Shown: positions 34,641 through 44,122, numbered from the stretch's first letter. The stretch: 64,000 nucleotides of DNA from Blastocatellia bacterium AA13 (GCA_003222245.1 QHVH01000025.1:102182-166181), one strand, 5' to 3'. Numbers and translations are program-made. The notes: generated by a model not told the origin, from the sequence alone.

Positions 34641-36104
34641 TCAACTCGGAGCCACCAATCTCCGGCGACCGTCCTGTGACTTTGAAACGCTCGCCTCGTC
34701 GAGTCGTAACCGATCCCACAGTTTGCAGGTAACCTGTTTATGCATCTGGTCGAGGCCTTCGCAGTAGTTTGTGAACTCGCACCTTCTTATCTCCGCGCCT
34801 CGTCCCGCAAGGACCCTTCGAAACCAGTCAGGATCCGCGAGTGATTGGCGAGCCGATGCTACGATGTCCGCTTCCTCTCGTCGAAGGATGCCTTCGGCCT
34901 GCTCGAAGGTCGCGATGCCGCCGGAAGCGATGACCGGCTGTGAGAATCCCGCGAGATTGACCGCGTGCTTGATGGCCGCCGCGAGAGGGACGTTGCGACC
35001 AAATGGTCCTCGCTCGTCTGACCATACGGTCGGCATGCACTCGTAGCCGCTCTGACCGGTGTAAGGGTATACGGCGTGCCCCACCTTGGGTTGACTCGCG
35101 TCCTCGAACTTGCCCCCCTTTGAAATCGAAAGGTAATCGAAACCCGTGCGTGCAAACTCGATCCCAAAGAACACGGCATCGTCGATGCGGCTTCCGCCGC
35201 TGATGACTTCGTCGCCAAGAAACCTCACGCCCACGACAAAATCGATTCCGACCTTATTCCGGATCGCGCGATAGACTTCAAGAGGAAGCCGCACACGGTT
35301 CTCTCTCGCGCCTCCGTAGCCGTCGGATCGGTCGTTTCTTGCGCTGAGGAAGCCAGCCATCGTGTAAGCGTGCGCGTAATGCAGCTCGACGCCGTCGAAC
35401 CCGGCTGTTCTCGCTCTCGCGGCCGCATTCGCGAAGTAGTCAGGCAACACGGAAGGCAGTTCTTGAATATGCGGCAGGCCGACATCCGTCACTCGTTCGC
35501 GATAGCCGTAGCGCAACGATTCTATTTCGCGCTCGTTGAGGACCAGGTCGATCATAGAATCGGGAGCGCTGTTGAGAAACGCTCGAATGCTCGATTCATC
35601 GGCCGCAAGCCATCTCTCATCGCTCGTCGCTTCGCTGAGTGCTCTCCTGTGCGATTCCGTGATGATGAGGAATCGATCGAAGAACTTCTCCTTTTCAGGC
35701 CGCCGCTTGACCGCCAGGAAATCAATGATCTGGATAAACAGCCGTGTGTGACCCTCGCTCTCGCGGCGTACCGTTTCAACCAGTTCCTTCAAGCCTGGAA
35801 TGAAGCGATCGTGGCCGATTCGTAGAAGCGGTCCGCTGGGGATGTCGCGAATACCGGTGGCTTCGACAACGATGGCGGCCGGCCTTCCCGCGGCGAAGCG
35901 GCCGTACCAATCAAGAATATTCCTGGTGACGAAGCCCTCTTCGGTTGCTCGCCACGGCACCATAGCAGGCACCCATGTTCGATGCTCGAGGAGTGTTTCG
36001 CCTATGCGAATCGGACTGAACAAGAGCGAGTCTTCCGCCTCGCGCGCGGTTGGCCAGCGCGTCTCCGGCAGCTTGTGCCTTATCGGGTCCTTCATCCGCC
36101 ACAT
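34641..36104 (-). CDS. NADH:flavin oxidoreductase / old yellow enzyme family
   Basis: A 487-residue FMN-dependent TIM-barrel oxidoreductase. Motifs include FSPIRIGETLLEHRTWVPAM at the N-terminus, DYFANAAARARTAGFDGVEL with HYAHAYTMAGFLSARNDRSD (substrate-site region with the paired His), RLPLEVYRAIR, VIASGGIATFEQAE and DIVASARQSLADPDW (phosphate binding). A C-terminal Cys pair (CEFTNYCEG) follows. It is longer than simple OYEs at the N-terminus. The next gene upstream, 206 bases away on the same strand, is a salicylyl-CoA-hydroxylase-like FAD monooxygenase; these two activities are fused in bifunctional salicylyl-CoA 5-hydroxylase/oxidoreductase and 2-aminobenzoyl-CoA monooxygenase/reductase. 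Confidence 0.9.
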   Translation of the reverse strand: MWRMKDPIRHKLPETRWPTAREAEDSLLFSPIRIGETLLEHRTWVPAMVPWRATEEGFVTRNILDWYGRFAAGRPAAIVVEATGIRDIPSGPLLRIGHDRFIPGLKELVETVRRESEGHTRLFIQIIDFLAVKRRPEKEKFFDRFLIITESHRRALSEATSDERWLAADESSIRAFLNSAPDSMIDLVLNEREIESLRYGYRERVTDVGLPHIQELPSVLPDYFANAAARARTAGFDGVELHYAHAYTMAGFLSARNDRSDGYGGARENRVRLPLEVYRAIRNKVGIDFVVGVRFLGDEVISGGSRIDDAVFFGIEFARTGFDYLSISKGGKFEDASQPKVGHAVYPYTGQSGYECMPTVWSDERGPFGRNVPLAAAIKHAVNLAGFSQPVIASGGIATFEQAEGILRREEADIVASARQSLADPDWFRRVLAGRGAEIRRCEFTNYCEGLDQMHKQVTCKLWDRLRLDEASVSKSQDGRRRLVAPS

Positions 36105-36137
36105 AGTAGGAATAGAAACGATGCGTTTGACGTTACA

Positions 36138-36164
36138 AGGGGCGGCGCCTCCGTTCCCGCCCCT
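36138..36164. terminator. Hairpin between the monooxygenase and OYE genes
   Basis: AGGGGCGG (36138-36145) pairs perfectly with CCGCCCCT (36157-36164) around an 11-base loop. It lies downstream of the minus-strand FAD monooxygenase and upstream of the OYE gene. No T-run is seen on the minus strand. If it terminates, the two genes are not fully co-transcribed; it also resembles the palindromes elsewhere in the window. Confidence 0.4.
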
Positions 36165-36310
36165 CTTTCAGCTACTCTCTATTGTTCCAGCCGCGTTCCG
36201 GCGTTGCCGCCTTATTACATTGGTTCTAAAGCGATCCGCCGGTTCCAGGGCGATCCGCTAATTCCCAAATCCACCTCGGTATTATCGCGATTTGCACCGG
36301 CCTTGTTGGA

Positions 36311-37450
36311 TTACGCCCGATTATGAGCCCGCCAGCCGTCATAAGCCGCGATGAATTCAGGATCTCGTTTCTTGAGCTTCTCATAGTCTATTCGCTTGCT
36401 TCTGGTCATCAATCTGTAGGCCAACGGCACTGGATCTAATGCCATGTTCTCGCTCATTTCTTCGAAGAGAAGCAAGCTGGCATAAGCGGCCTCCTGATAC
36501 TCCTCGATGATCGGCTTGCGAATTCTCTCAAATTGTTCGAGTGCGCGTTCCACGTCCGCGGTTTGACGAAAGCAGTTCGCGAGCGCGATCGAATCCTCCA
36601 CGGCCAGCTTTGTGCCTGATCCGATCGAGAAGTGCGCCGTGTGAAGCGCGTCTCCGAGCAGCACGATGTTCTTGTGCCGCCAGGGATCATTCCTTACCAG
36701 AATAAAATTAAACCAGCGAAGAAAGTTGTTCGACAGCAGGCGCTCTCCATTAAGATCCGCCGCGAATACGCGCTCCAGGTATTCGCAAGTCTCTTCATCC
36801 GAGAGTGAGTCGAAGCCCGCGCGCTCCCAGGTCTCTCCACCGCATTCGACGATGAACGTGCTGGTGTCTTCGTTGAATTTGTAAGAGTGCGCCGCGAACG
36901 GACCTATTTCGGTTTCGCGAAAAGTGAGCGTGAGAGCGTCGAAAATCCTGTGGGTTCCCAGCCAGATGTACTTGTTGAGCCGCGTGTCGAGCAAAGGTTT
37001 GAACCCTCCGGCATATATGCGGCGAACCGTGCTGTTGACTCCATCCGATCCGATCAGCAGATCATATGGCTCCACATCGTCAAGATCGGTGACGTTGCGA
37101 TTGAACAACAGGTTGACGCCGAGTTTCTTGCATCTGCTTTGGAGGATGTTCAGAAATTTCAGCCGGCCGATCCCCGAGAACTTGTTGCCGCGGATGGTGA
37201 CTCGCTGATCACGGAGCACGACGTCTACGTTGTCCCACGTAGCGCAACTGGCGAGAATTTCCTGGTAGGTCTCTACATCATTATCTCTGAGATAGCTGAA
37301 GGTCTGATCCGAAAACACGATGCCCCAGCCAAAAGTGTCGTCCGGCCCGTCCCGCTCATAGACAGTGATCTCATTCGCGGGATCGAGTTGCTTCATTAAG
37401 AGGGCAAAGTAAAGACCGGAGGGGCCTCCGCCGATTATTGTGATCCGCAT
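36311..37450 (-). CDS. FAD-dependent monooxygenase, salicylyl-CoA 5-hydroxylase-like
   Basis: A 379-residue class A flavoprotein monooxygenase. The FAD Rossmann motif GGGPSG is at residues 7-12, with FGWGIVFSD next, the DG motif as LLIGSDGVNSTVRR, and the GD motif NIVLLGDALHTAHFSIGSGT. The sequence after the first Rossmann and the final EEMSENMALDPVPLAYRLM match the monooxygenase half of bifunctional salicylyl-CoA 5-hydroxylase/oxidoreductase proteins. Here the OYE half is a separate gene downstream. It probably hydroxylates an aromatic acyl-CoA. The ATG has CAGGAG upstream. No dedicated aromatic CoA ligase is adjacent. Confidence 0.87.
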   Translation of the reverse strand: MRITIIGGGPSGLYFALLMKQLDPANEITVYERDGPDDTFGWGIVFSDQTFSYLRDNDVETYQEILASCATWDNVDVVLRDQRVTIRGNKFSGIGRLKFLNILQSRCKKLGVNLLFNRNVTDLDDVEPYDLLIGSDGVNSTVRRIYAGGFKPLLDTRLNKYIWLGTHRIFDALTLTFRETEIGPFAAHSYKFNEDTSTFIVECGGETWERAGFDSLSDEETCEYLERVFAADLNGERLLSNNFLRWFNFILVRNDPWRHKNIVLLGDALHTAHFSIGSGTKLAVEDSIALANCFRQTADVERALEQFERIRKPIIEEYQEAAYASLLLFEEMSENMALDPVPLAYRLMTRSKRIDYEKLKKRDPEFIAAYDGWRAHNRA

Positions 37451-37571
37451 TATGTGCTCCTGACAGGCGGTGTATGAATGCGTTCGCCTCCGTCATATGA
37501 CAGCGGCTCAAGGTCGAGTATGCGAATCGGCGAGATATCAGCGGGCCCGTGAATAATGATGGCTATGGCAA

Positions 37572-38057
37572 TTATTCGTTCGATCTTGCGAATCCCGCTG
37601 CTACCATCGCGAGCGACACCGTCACCAGCGCGGCGCCGATCGATGCGATCAAACGCGGCAAGAAACCGCGATCCACCGTCTGCAACAAAACTCCTACAGG
37701 AAATAGAGCGGACCCGATCAAGAGGGCCAGCGCCAACGTTATTCGAAGCTCTTCGCCGAATGAAACCTTATGAAAAATTATTCCGAGCCCGATCAATAGC
37801 ATACCGAGGCCGATCCAATGCGAATGAACGTCGACCTGTCTCGTATAATCGTAGCTTGCAAGCGCGTAGCCTTCGAGATTGATCTTCGACGCTTCCATTT
37901 TTCTTCCGGCGGCGTTCGAAAAACTCGCGGCAAGCGCGCTGCTTATCGTATCCAGCGTCTGATGCTCCACGAATACAGCATAATATAAGCCGTAACTCAT
38001 GCCCCAGAGCGACAGCAATAACCCGCCGATAACCAGCACCTTTTTGGAGGTTCTCAT
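37572..38057 (-). CDS. Four-helix membrane protein with H-x45-HxH pattern (single module)
   Basis: A 161-residue integral membrane protein. About four helices are seen: GGLLLSLWGMSYGLYYAVFV, HWIGLGMLLIGLGIIF, LALALLIGSALFPVGVLL and IASIGAALVTVSLAMVAAG. Its H32 (EHQ) and H78/H80 (VDVHSHW) match H52 with H98/H100 and H234 with H278/H280 of the upstream 368-residue protein, so it is a third copy of the same module. The true start is the ATG at 38057, overlapping the upstream stop (ATGA). I recognise no named family. The paired His could bind haem or a metal; this is inference. Confidence 0.7.
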   Translation of the reverse strand: MRTSKKVLVIGGLLLSLWGMSYGLYYAVFVEHQTLDTISSALAASFSNAAGRKMEASKINLEGYALASYDYTRQVDVHSHWIGLGMLLIGLGIIFHKVSFGEELRITLALALLIGSALFPVGVLLQTVDRGFLPRLIASIGAALVTVSLAMVAAGFARSNE

Positions 38058-39160
38058 GCGCTGAGCCCTCCTTCTGAAGTGCGCTTTTGGCGAAGAACTC
38101 CGACGAGCATCGCTATGAGCGCAAGCAGAACCAGAGCGCCTCCGAAGTCCGCGATGCCTCCGGCGAGCAGCCCAAGCCTTATCTCGAGGAAAACAAAAAC
38201 CGGCAGAATGACGCTGCCGGCGAAGAAAAGACCAATCCAAAATCGCCTTACGCCAGGGCTCAATCGGATGTACTGCTGGAGGAATGAGAGCAGTATCGCG
38301 AGCAGGCCGAACTCGATTATGTGGGAATGCGCCGCGATATTGACCGCTCTCTCGCCGGCGAGCTTGCCGTAGCTTTCTACGTCCGCTTCAGCGGCGGGCA
38401 GGTTGTTGGAGACCGCATTGTCGATCATCGATGTCAGAATCGCGGTGTCGCTTGCTTCGTGTCTGCTGAGATCGAATGCCGCATAATAAGCGCCGTGAAC
38501 GAAGCCGGCCAGGATCAACAGAGCGCCGCCGACAAGCAACGCCTTGCCGCCGGAGTGATCCGCCGTTGAAGGGCTCACCGCCGGCTTTCGCTTTCTAAGA
38601 CCCCGGAAGAGCCCGAGCGCCAGCAAAGCCGATGCGATGATGACCAGAAGGCCGCCGAAGTCCGCGCTGACGCTCGCCCATCCCAAGACATCGCTTGGTC
38701 CGTACTGGGTTCCAATGTAGTGAATGAGAAACACTGATACCGGCAGCATAACCGCGCCGAAGAGGAAGAGAAGAGCAATCCGCCGCTTCGCGCTATCGGT
38801 CATTGCCACGTATGGCTGAACCAGCGCAAGGATCAGGGCCAGATAACCGAAATCGATCGCGTGGACGTGAGCGTCCACTTTTGTGCCTCGGTTTTCAATG
38901 AGACTTCCGATCACCGTGAAATGGCTCAGCACCGCCGCCGTATCCTGGGCCGAGACCGCGCGTACCGCTCCAATCATTTCTCCGCCGATACGGTTTGCAT
39001 TCTGGTGAAGCACAAGGATCGCGAACAAATCGCCGAAGAGCATGCCCCCGGCAATCAACAGGATTCCGCCGATGATGTAGAGTCGTTCGGCTCCGGCTGC
39101 CTCCCGGCGATTCGAAGTTTCGGCTCCGCCCATCATCACCTTGTTGGATAAAATCGTCAT
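38054..39160 (-). CDS. Eight-helix membrane protein with two H-x(43-45)-HxH modules
   Basis: A 368-residue membrane protein made of two homologous halves (about 25-190 and 205-362). Each half has a first helix GG.LLI.GG or GGALLILAGF ending in H (H52; H234), a polar loop of about 45 residues, then HxH (H98-V-H100; H278-S-H280) opening the second helix, then a third helix with the pattern G-x2-hydrophobic-LPV-x-VFL and a fourth with SADFGG / IADFGG. The start is uncertain (39160, or ATGs at 39136/39133 with AAGGTG upstream). It is translationally coupled to the single-module gene downstream. Not assigned to any family I know. Confidence 0.72.
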   Translation of the reverse strand: MTILSNKVMMGGAETSNRREAAGAERLYIIGGILLIAGGMLFGDLFAILVLHQNANRIGGEMIGAVRAVSAQDTAAVLSHFTVIGSLIENRGTKVDAHVHAIDFGYLALILALVQPYVAMTDSAKRRIALLFLFGAVMLPVSVFLIHYIGTQYGPSDVLGWASVSADFGGLLVIIASALLALGLFRGLRKRKPAVSPSTADHSGGKALLVGGALLILAGFVHGAYYAAFDLSRHEASDTAILTSMIDNAVSNNLPAAEADVESYGKLAGERAVNIAAHSHIIEFGLLAILLSFLQQYIRLSPGVRRFWIGLFFAGSVILPVFVFLEIRLGLLAGGIADFGGALVLLALIAMLVGVLRQKRTSEGGLSA

Positions 39161-39311
39161 TGGATACCGGAGGCGATGCTTTGCATTTCGCGGTAGATAC
39201 CAAACCTCATCGGATGTTCCTTACCGAGAGCCGGCGCGCCTTTTCAAGAAAGGCATGAGCGCCGGCTTCTTCACTATTCGGCAGTTCGATAGAAATCGCG
39301 TTTGCGCCGAG

Positions 39312-39337
39312 AGGGGCGGACGCGAACGCCCACCCCT
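39312..39337. repeat. Palindromic intergenic hairpin (AGGGGC-type), copy A
   Basis: An imperfect 11-bp stem (39312-39322 with 39327-39337, two mismatches, loop CGAA) followed by T5 at 39342-39346 on the plus strand. The left arm AGGGGCGGACG recurs as AGGGGCAGACG in the hairpin at 51478-51504 (read on the minus strand). It lies in the 255-base spacer between the TonB-receptor stop and the membrane-protein start, both on the minus strand, so its T-run points the wrong way for terminating either. Confidence 0.45.
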
Positions 39338-39415
39338 ACAGTTTTTCAACTCAACAGTGAAATGGTTCTTGATGCCGCTATATCACCATCGTCGTATCAA
39401 TTGCCGCTCCGCGCA

Positions 39416-42400
39416 TTAGAACGTTATCCGCGCGGCCAGTTGAATCTGCCGAGGATTGAATACCGCGCGGGGCGTTCCATAGAACGGGTTGCGAGCGCCA
39501 TCGAAAAACGTTCCCGGCGTTCCCGTCGAATTAAAGATCGAGTCGCCGTAAGCCGTGTTGAAGAATCGAATATTCAACGTGTTGAGCGTGTTGAACGATT
39601 CGGCAATCAACTCCGCTTTAACTTTTTCAGAGAGTCGAATCGTTCTGGACAATCGCAGATCAACGCTCCTGAACGAATCGCCTTTGAACGTGTTTCGAGC
39701 GTCAAGGCCGACTCTGTCGTTTGCTCCGAACACGTCGCCGTTAGCATCGAAGCCCGCGAACTTCGTGAAATAGTGCGGAGATTCGAGCGTCACGATCAAG
39801 CCGAACCTGAAGTCATTCACCAGCGGATTCTTGTTCGTCGGTCCGCTAATTGTCGCGTTGGCGACAAATCGATGCGCCGCGTGATCCGAAGATAGAGCGC
39901 GCTCCAGATCAATCCTCTGGCTGTTCTCGGGAATAAGAACGAAGCTCGGGTTGGGCCCGTCGTCGATGGTCTTCGAAAACGTATAGCTGATCCCGTACGC
40001 GAAGTGGTGTCTTTCGCGCTTGTTCACATTGATCAGCAGTCCATCGAACGTCGAGTTCCATCGCGAGTCAGCCTCGAAATAGACCGCGAAGTTTGGATTC
40101 CTGAAATTTGGAACCGAGATCAAGCGGTGCAGGAATCCGCAGCAGGGAACCGGACGCAGCGCGGCGAAATCAGCCTTGCCGCTCTCGAGCACGCCGCTGG
40201 GATCGGGCTGGTTGACATTGAAGAAACTGCTCAGGTGAACGCCTCTCACGTGAAGATAGCTGGCGCTGAACTGTGTATCGGCCCACGGCTCCAACTCGAA
40301 GCCGAGACTCATCTGCGCTCCGTAAGGAGCCTGATGATTCCGCGCGAAGCGTACGATCACGCTCTCTCCCAGAAATCCAAACGCCGGATTCGGGTACGCG
40401 CCCGTTGCGAGTATATCGGCCAATGCCCCTTGCATCACCACCGGAGCGCTGGCGAACGCGAACAACCTGGTTCGAGCGTTGAGATCGTCTTCCTTTTGCT
40501 CCCGCCCCGGGAAAGGACCGCTCCCGCCGCAAGCAGCTTCCTGGCACATCAGCAGCGGAGTTGGAATGATTCCGTGAAACAACCCCGCGCCGCCTCGAAT
40601 CACAAGATTCTTCTTCGTTCCGACGTTGTAGGCGAAACCGAACCTCGGATCGACGTTGTTGAGATCGCTGTCGAGCGCCTTTGAAGGAAACGTTTCGAAG
40701 TCATACCGGACGCCGAGATTTAGCGACAGCCTGTTGTTCGGTCTCCAGCGATCCTGTGCATAGAAGCCGTTGTAGGTGTGATTGATCCGGCCTTTGGCTT
40801 GATTGCGCACCGTGTCGGAGAACCGCGTTCCCAAATATATCGAGGGATCGAGGCTCGTCGCCGCGAAGTCGAATTTCTGAAAGAAAATCACGAACGGATT
40901 TCCGGCAAGGAGATCCGGAATCGTCGCGAACGTCGCTTCGAACGGAAAGAAGAGCGGGAAGGATTCCGTGGTTCGCACATAATTGAAATCCGCTCCGAAA
41001 CTCAGCGTGTGATTGCCGTGCGTGAGCGATACGTTATCGACCAGCTCAAAGCGAGACTCTTTGTAGAAGTCGGGATTGCCGCGATTCACTCCGATTGCGA
41101 ATGTATTAGAGACCTCGAGATGCGGCTGGGTGGTTACGGTTGGAAAATCGAATGAGCGATGCGCGAACTGGCCTCGCAGCTCGTTCACGACGTTCGAGGA
41201 AAGCGTCGAGGTCAAATTTACGACGGCCGATTGATCTCGGAAGAAGTTGTTCTTGAATCCGGACGGCAGATCGAAGCCATCGTTCAACGGCGACACGTTC
41301 CGGTATCGAGCATCGTAGAAAAAGTAGCGCCCGGACAGAAAGTGCTTTTGATTTAAGTTGTGGTCGAGCCGCCCCAGCAAGGTGTCGTAGTTCGATTGCC
41401 GATCTACATTCAGGTTTTCTATCGGCAGGTGAAAGAGATTCGCCTTTGCATTGTTGATTGCGGAAATGTTCTGCAGCACCGCCGTGTTGTAGACCGGCGA
41501 TTCATTTCTGCGCTGGCCCTCGTAGTTCGCGAAAAAAAAGGTTCGATCTTTCTTGAGCGGCCCGCCCAGGACGCCTCCGAACTGATTCTGGTTGAGGTTG
41601 CTCAGGCCTGGCGACGCGAGAATGCTTGTAGCGTCCAGCGCGTCGTTCCTGAAAAAGTCATATGCGGAGCCGTGAAATTCATTGGTGCCGCCCTTGGTGA
41701 TAATGTTGACTATGCCTCCGACCGCTCTTCCGAATTCGGCGCTGTAGGTCGTGTTAATCACGCGGAATTCCTGTACGGCGTCCTGCGACGGAGTCGTCTT
41801 CTGAATACCCGACGCCGTCGATATGTTGTCGGCTCCGTCGATCGCGACCATGTTGTAGTGAATGTTCTGGCCCGCGAATGAAAGCTTGGTGACCGGCTCG
41901 ACGATGACATCGGTGCTTCCGGAAGTGGTGTCGCCGATCTGAACACCCGGCGCCAACAAAGCGAAATCAATGAACTGGCGTCCGTTGACGGGCAGGTTGG
42001 CGATTTGCCGCTGGCTCACCACGGAGCTGATTTCGGTGCGCGTGGGCTCAGCGACGCTTTCGCCTCCGGTCACGGTAATCTGTTCCGATGCGCCCCCGAC
42101 CTGCAGCGAGAAGTCGACGGCGCCGGTCTGGCCTATGGTGAGCGTGATTTTTCGTATCTCTTTTTTGAATCCCTGATGTTCCACCGAGACCGAGTATTCG
42201 CCTACGGGTAGAAGGGCGATTCGGTATTCACCTGTGTCGGACGCCTTCGTTGAGCGCGAGATTCCGGTTGCGGCGCTGGCCGCCGTAATAATCGCCCCGG
42301 CAATCGCGGCGCCGGAGCTGTCGAGCACCCGGCCTTCTATAGTCGCCGTAACCGTCTGCCCCTGGACCGGGAGGCAGACTAGGATCAAGACGAGACTTGC

Positions 42401-42430
42401 CAAAATACCAAGCAAGCGTGAGCCCTTCAT
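39416..42430 (-). CDS. TonB-dependent receptor with carboxypeptidase-regulatory-like domain
   Basis: A 1004-residue outer-membrane protein. A signal peptide (LLGILASLVLILVCLPVQG) is followed by a carboxypeptidase-regulatory-like beta-sandwich (about 27-115; ATIEGRVLDSSGAAIAGAII, GEYRIALLPVGEYSVSV), a plug domain (about 120-245; RQIANLPVNGRQFIDFALL, YSAEFGRAVGGIVNIITKGG, NEFHGSAYDFFRND) and a large beta-barrel to the C-terminal Phe (IQLAARITF). This Oar-like layout is abundant in Acidobacteria and probably imports oligosaccharides or peptides. The ATG has GGAGGG upstream. The downstream (minus-direction) genes are membrane proteins, not substrate processing enzymes. Confidence 0.92.
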   Translation of the reverse strand: MKGSRLLGILASLVLILVCLPVQGQTVTATIEGRVLDSSGAAIAGAIITAASAATGISRSTKASDTGEYRIALLPVGEYSVSVEHQGFKKEIRKITLTIGQTGAVDFSLQVGGASEQITVTGGESVAEPTRTEISSVVSQRQIANLPVNGRQFIDFALLAPGVQIGDTTSGSTDVIVEPVTKLSFAGQNIHYNMVAIDGADNISTASGIQKTTPSQDAVQEFRVINTTYSAEFGRAVGGIVNIITKGGTNEFHGSAYDFFRNDALDATSILASPGLSNLNQNQFGGVLGGPLKKDRTFFFANYEGQRRNESPVYNTAVLQNISAINNAKANLFHLPIENLNVDRQSNYDTLLGRLDHNLNQKHFLSGRYFFYDARYRNVSPLNDGFDLPSGFKNNFFRDQSAVVNLTSTLSSNVVNELRGQFAHRSFDFPTVTTQPHLEVSNTFAIGVNRGNPDFYKESRFELVDNVSLTHGNHTLSFGADFNYVRTTESFPLFFPFEATFATIPDLLAGNPFVIFFQKFDFAATSLDPSIYLGTRFSDTVRNQAKGRINHTYNGFYAQDRWRPNNRLSLNLGVRYDFETFPSKALDSDLNNVDPRFGFAYNVGTKKNLVIRGGAGLFHGIIPTPLLMCQEAACGGSGPFPGREQKEDDLNARTRLFAFASAPVVMQGALADILATGAYPNPAFGFLGESVIVRFARNHQAPYGAQMSLGFELEPWADTQFSASYLHVRGVHLSSFFNVNQPDPSGVLESGKADFAALRPVPCCGFLHRLISVPNFRNPNFAVYFEADSRWNSTFDGLLINVNKRERHHFAYGISYTFSKTIDDGPNPSFVLIPENSQRIDLERALSSDHAAHRFVANATISGPTNKNPLVNDFRFGLIVTLESPHYFTKFAGFDANGDVFGANDRVGLDARNTFKGDSFRSVDLRLSRTIRLSEKVKAELIAESFNTLNTLNIRFFNTAYGDSIFNSTGTPGTFFDGARNPFYGTPRAVFNPRQIQLAARITF

Positions 42431-42573
42431 ACTTTACCCTCCGATGATAGTCAGTGACTCTTTGCGATCCGCCGCAATGGCCGTCGCCTCCTTCAAATCC
42501 GGATTCGTCGCTGAATCGCGGATTAGCCTCACCATTCGTCTCGCGTACGAGACTCGGACGTCCTCTGACACTT

Positions 42574-44016
42574 TTAAGCCGACTCCGTCTGTTCGGTTTT
42601 AACCGACGCGGCGGCCGGCTGTCTTCTTGCCCACAGCAAGTACATAAGAGATATGAATGCGAGCCACGGCAAGCCTGCTATCAAGGTTATCGCCATCCCT
42701 TCGACCCACCACGTAGTTATGAGAATGGCCAGTATGAGAACGAGCCCGATTGCGCTCGTGTAAGGATAGCGGATCATAGTCACCGGAAGCCTGGCCCCCG
42801 ATGTGATCCATTTACGGCGAAAGAACAGGTGCGTGAGAAAGATCAGGAGCCAGCCAAGAAGCCCGCCAAACAGGGCTACGGCGAACATATATACGTAGGC
42901 GCTGTTGTTGAATAAATACGCCATCATAGTCGCGATCATCAGGCCGAACGCCGATACAAGCAGCGCTTTCAGCGGAACGCCTCGCTTGCTGACTTCGCCG
43001 AACATCGCGGGCGCATAGCCGCCGCGCGAAAGCGAGAACATCATTCTCGTGCCGAGATAGAGATTGCAATTCATGCTTGAAAGCGCGGCGGTCAGCACGA
43101 CGAAATTCATGATGTGGGTTGCGCCTTTTATGCCCATCATCGCGAATACGGTCACGAACGGACTGGCGGTTATTTCGGTGCTCGTTTGAATCTGATTCCA
43201 GGGAACGACTCCGATCAGAATGACGATTGCGCCTACGTAAAAGATGATCAAACGTCCAATCATCGAGCGCATCGCTCGCGGGACCGCTTTCTGAGGTTCC
43301 TTGGCTTCGCCCGCCGTTACCGCGACTACTTCGGCCCCTATGTAGCTGAATATGACAAAGACAAGCGCCGCCCACGCACCCTTCACACCGGTGGGAAAGA
43401 ATCCGCCGTGTTCCGTGAAATTTTTCAGACCGATTGCCGGAGCGCTGCCCAGGCCCATAATGGCCGCGATGCCGAATACGATAAACAGGATGATCGCGAC
43501 GACTTTGATCATCGCGAACCAGTATTCGAATTCGCCGAAGTTCCCGACGCTGCGCGCGTTGACATAAATGAGTCCGAGCGAGAACCCGATCACCCACAGC
43601 CACGGCGGAACATGCGGAAACCAGAACTGGCAATAGACCGCCGCCGCCACCGCCTCTCCTCCGATTGCGATCGACTGCACGGCCCAGTAGGTGTACCGCA
43701 CGACAAAGCCTGCCCATTTGGAGACGTAGACTTCCGCGTAGACTCCGAACGAACCGGCCGTCGGATGTGCAACCGCCATTTCAGCTAACGCGCCCATCAA
43801 CAGGAGCGCTATGAATGCGCCTAGGAGATAGGTGAGTATAACGGCCGGGCCCGCGACTCGAACCGCGAGTGAGCTTCCCAGGAAGAGACCTGTCCCGATC
43901 GCGCCGCCGATGGCGATCATCGTTATCTGACGCGTGCTGAGCTGTCGCGCGAGGCCTTTTTCCTTCTCCATTATGGAGATGGTCTCAGCGGAATTTTGTG
44001 GTTTTATGGCTGCCAT
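42574..44016 (-). CDS. Amino acid permease (APC superfamily)
   Basis: A 480-residue, about 12-helix transporter of the amino-acid/polyamine/organocation family. The first helix has the diagnostic IGGAIGTGLFLGSS, followed by GAFIALLLMGALAEMAVAHP and AGFVVRYTYWAVQSIA, close to the AAT group (proline-specific, aromatic or D-Ser/Ala/Gly permeases). It would import an amino acid by proton symport. I chose the ATG at 44016; an upstream in-frame start at 44118 adds non-conserved residues, and the ATG at 43971 is another option. It lies just downstream of the class V PLP enzyme on the same strand. Confidence 0.88.
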   Translation of the reverse strand: MAAIKPQNSAETISIMEKEKGLARQLSTRQITMIAIGGAIGTGLFLGSSLAVRVAGPAVILTYLLGAFIALLLMGALAEMAVAHPTAGSFGVYAEVYVSKWAGFVVRYTYWAVQSIAIGGEAVAAAVYCQFWFPHVPPWLWVIGFSLGLIYVNARSVGNFGEFEYWFAMIKVVAIILFIVFGIAAIMGLGSAPAIGLKNFTEHGGFFPTGVKGAWAALVFVIFSYIGAEVVAVTAGEAKEPQKAVPRAMRSMIGRLIIFYVGAIVILIGVVPWNQIQTSTEITASPFVTVFAMMGIKGATHIMNFVVLTAALSSMNCNLYLGTRMMFSLSRGGYAPAMFGEVSKRGVPLKALLVSAFGLMIATMMAYLFNNSAYVYMFAVALFGGLLGWLLIFLTHLFFRRKWITSGARLPVTMIRYPYTSAIGLVLILAILITTWWVEGMAITLIAGLPWLAFISLMYLLWARRQPAAASVKTEQTESA

Positions 44017-44122
44017 TTCTAATTCTAAAAGACCGAGATCCTCTATTCGACGAAATGTCGCATCGCGCGAAGAGGGCAGCCGCGGACCGCCGCCCGTGCA
44101 TTTATTTTTTAAGTTCACTCCA

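Noticed and set aside
39302..41881. Several long plus-strand frames opposite the TonB-dependent receptor gene
   Set aside because: They are antisense frames of a single clear 1004-residue gene and have no family resemblance.
42812..43717. A 301-codon minus-strand frame inside the amino acid permease gene
   Set aside because: It is the shifted frame of the permease; it is Arg-rich with no membrane or domain pattern.
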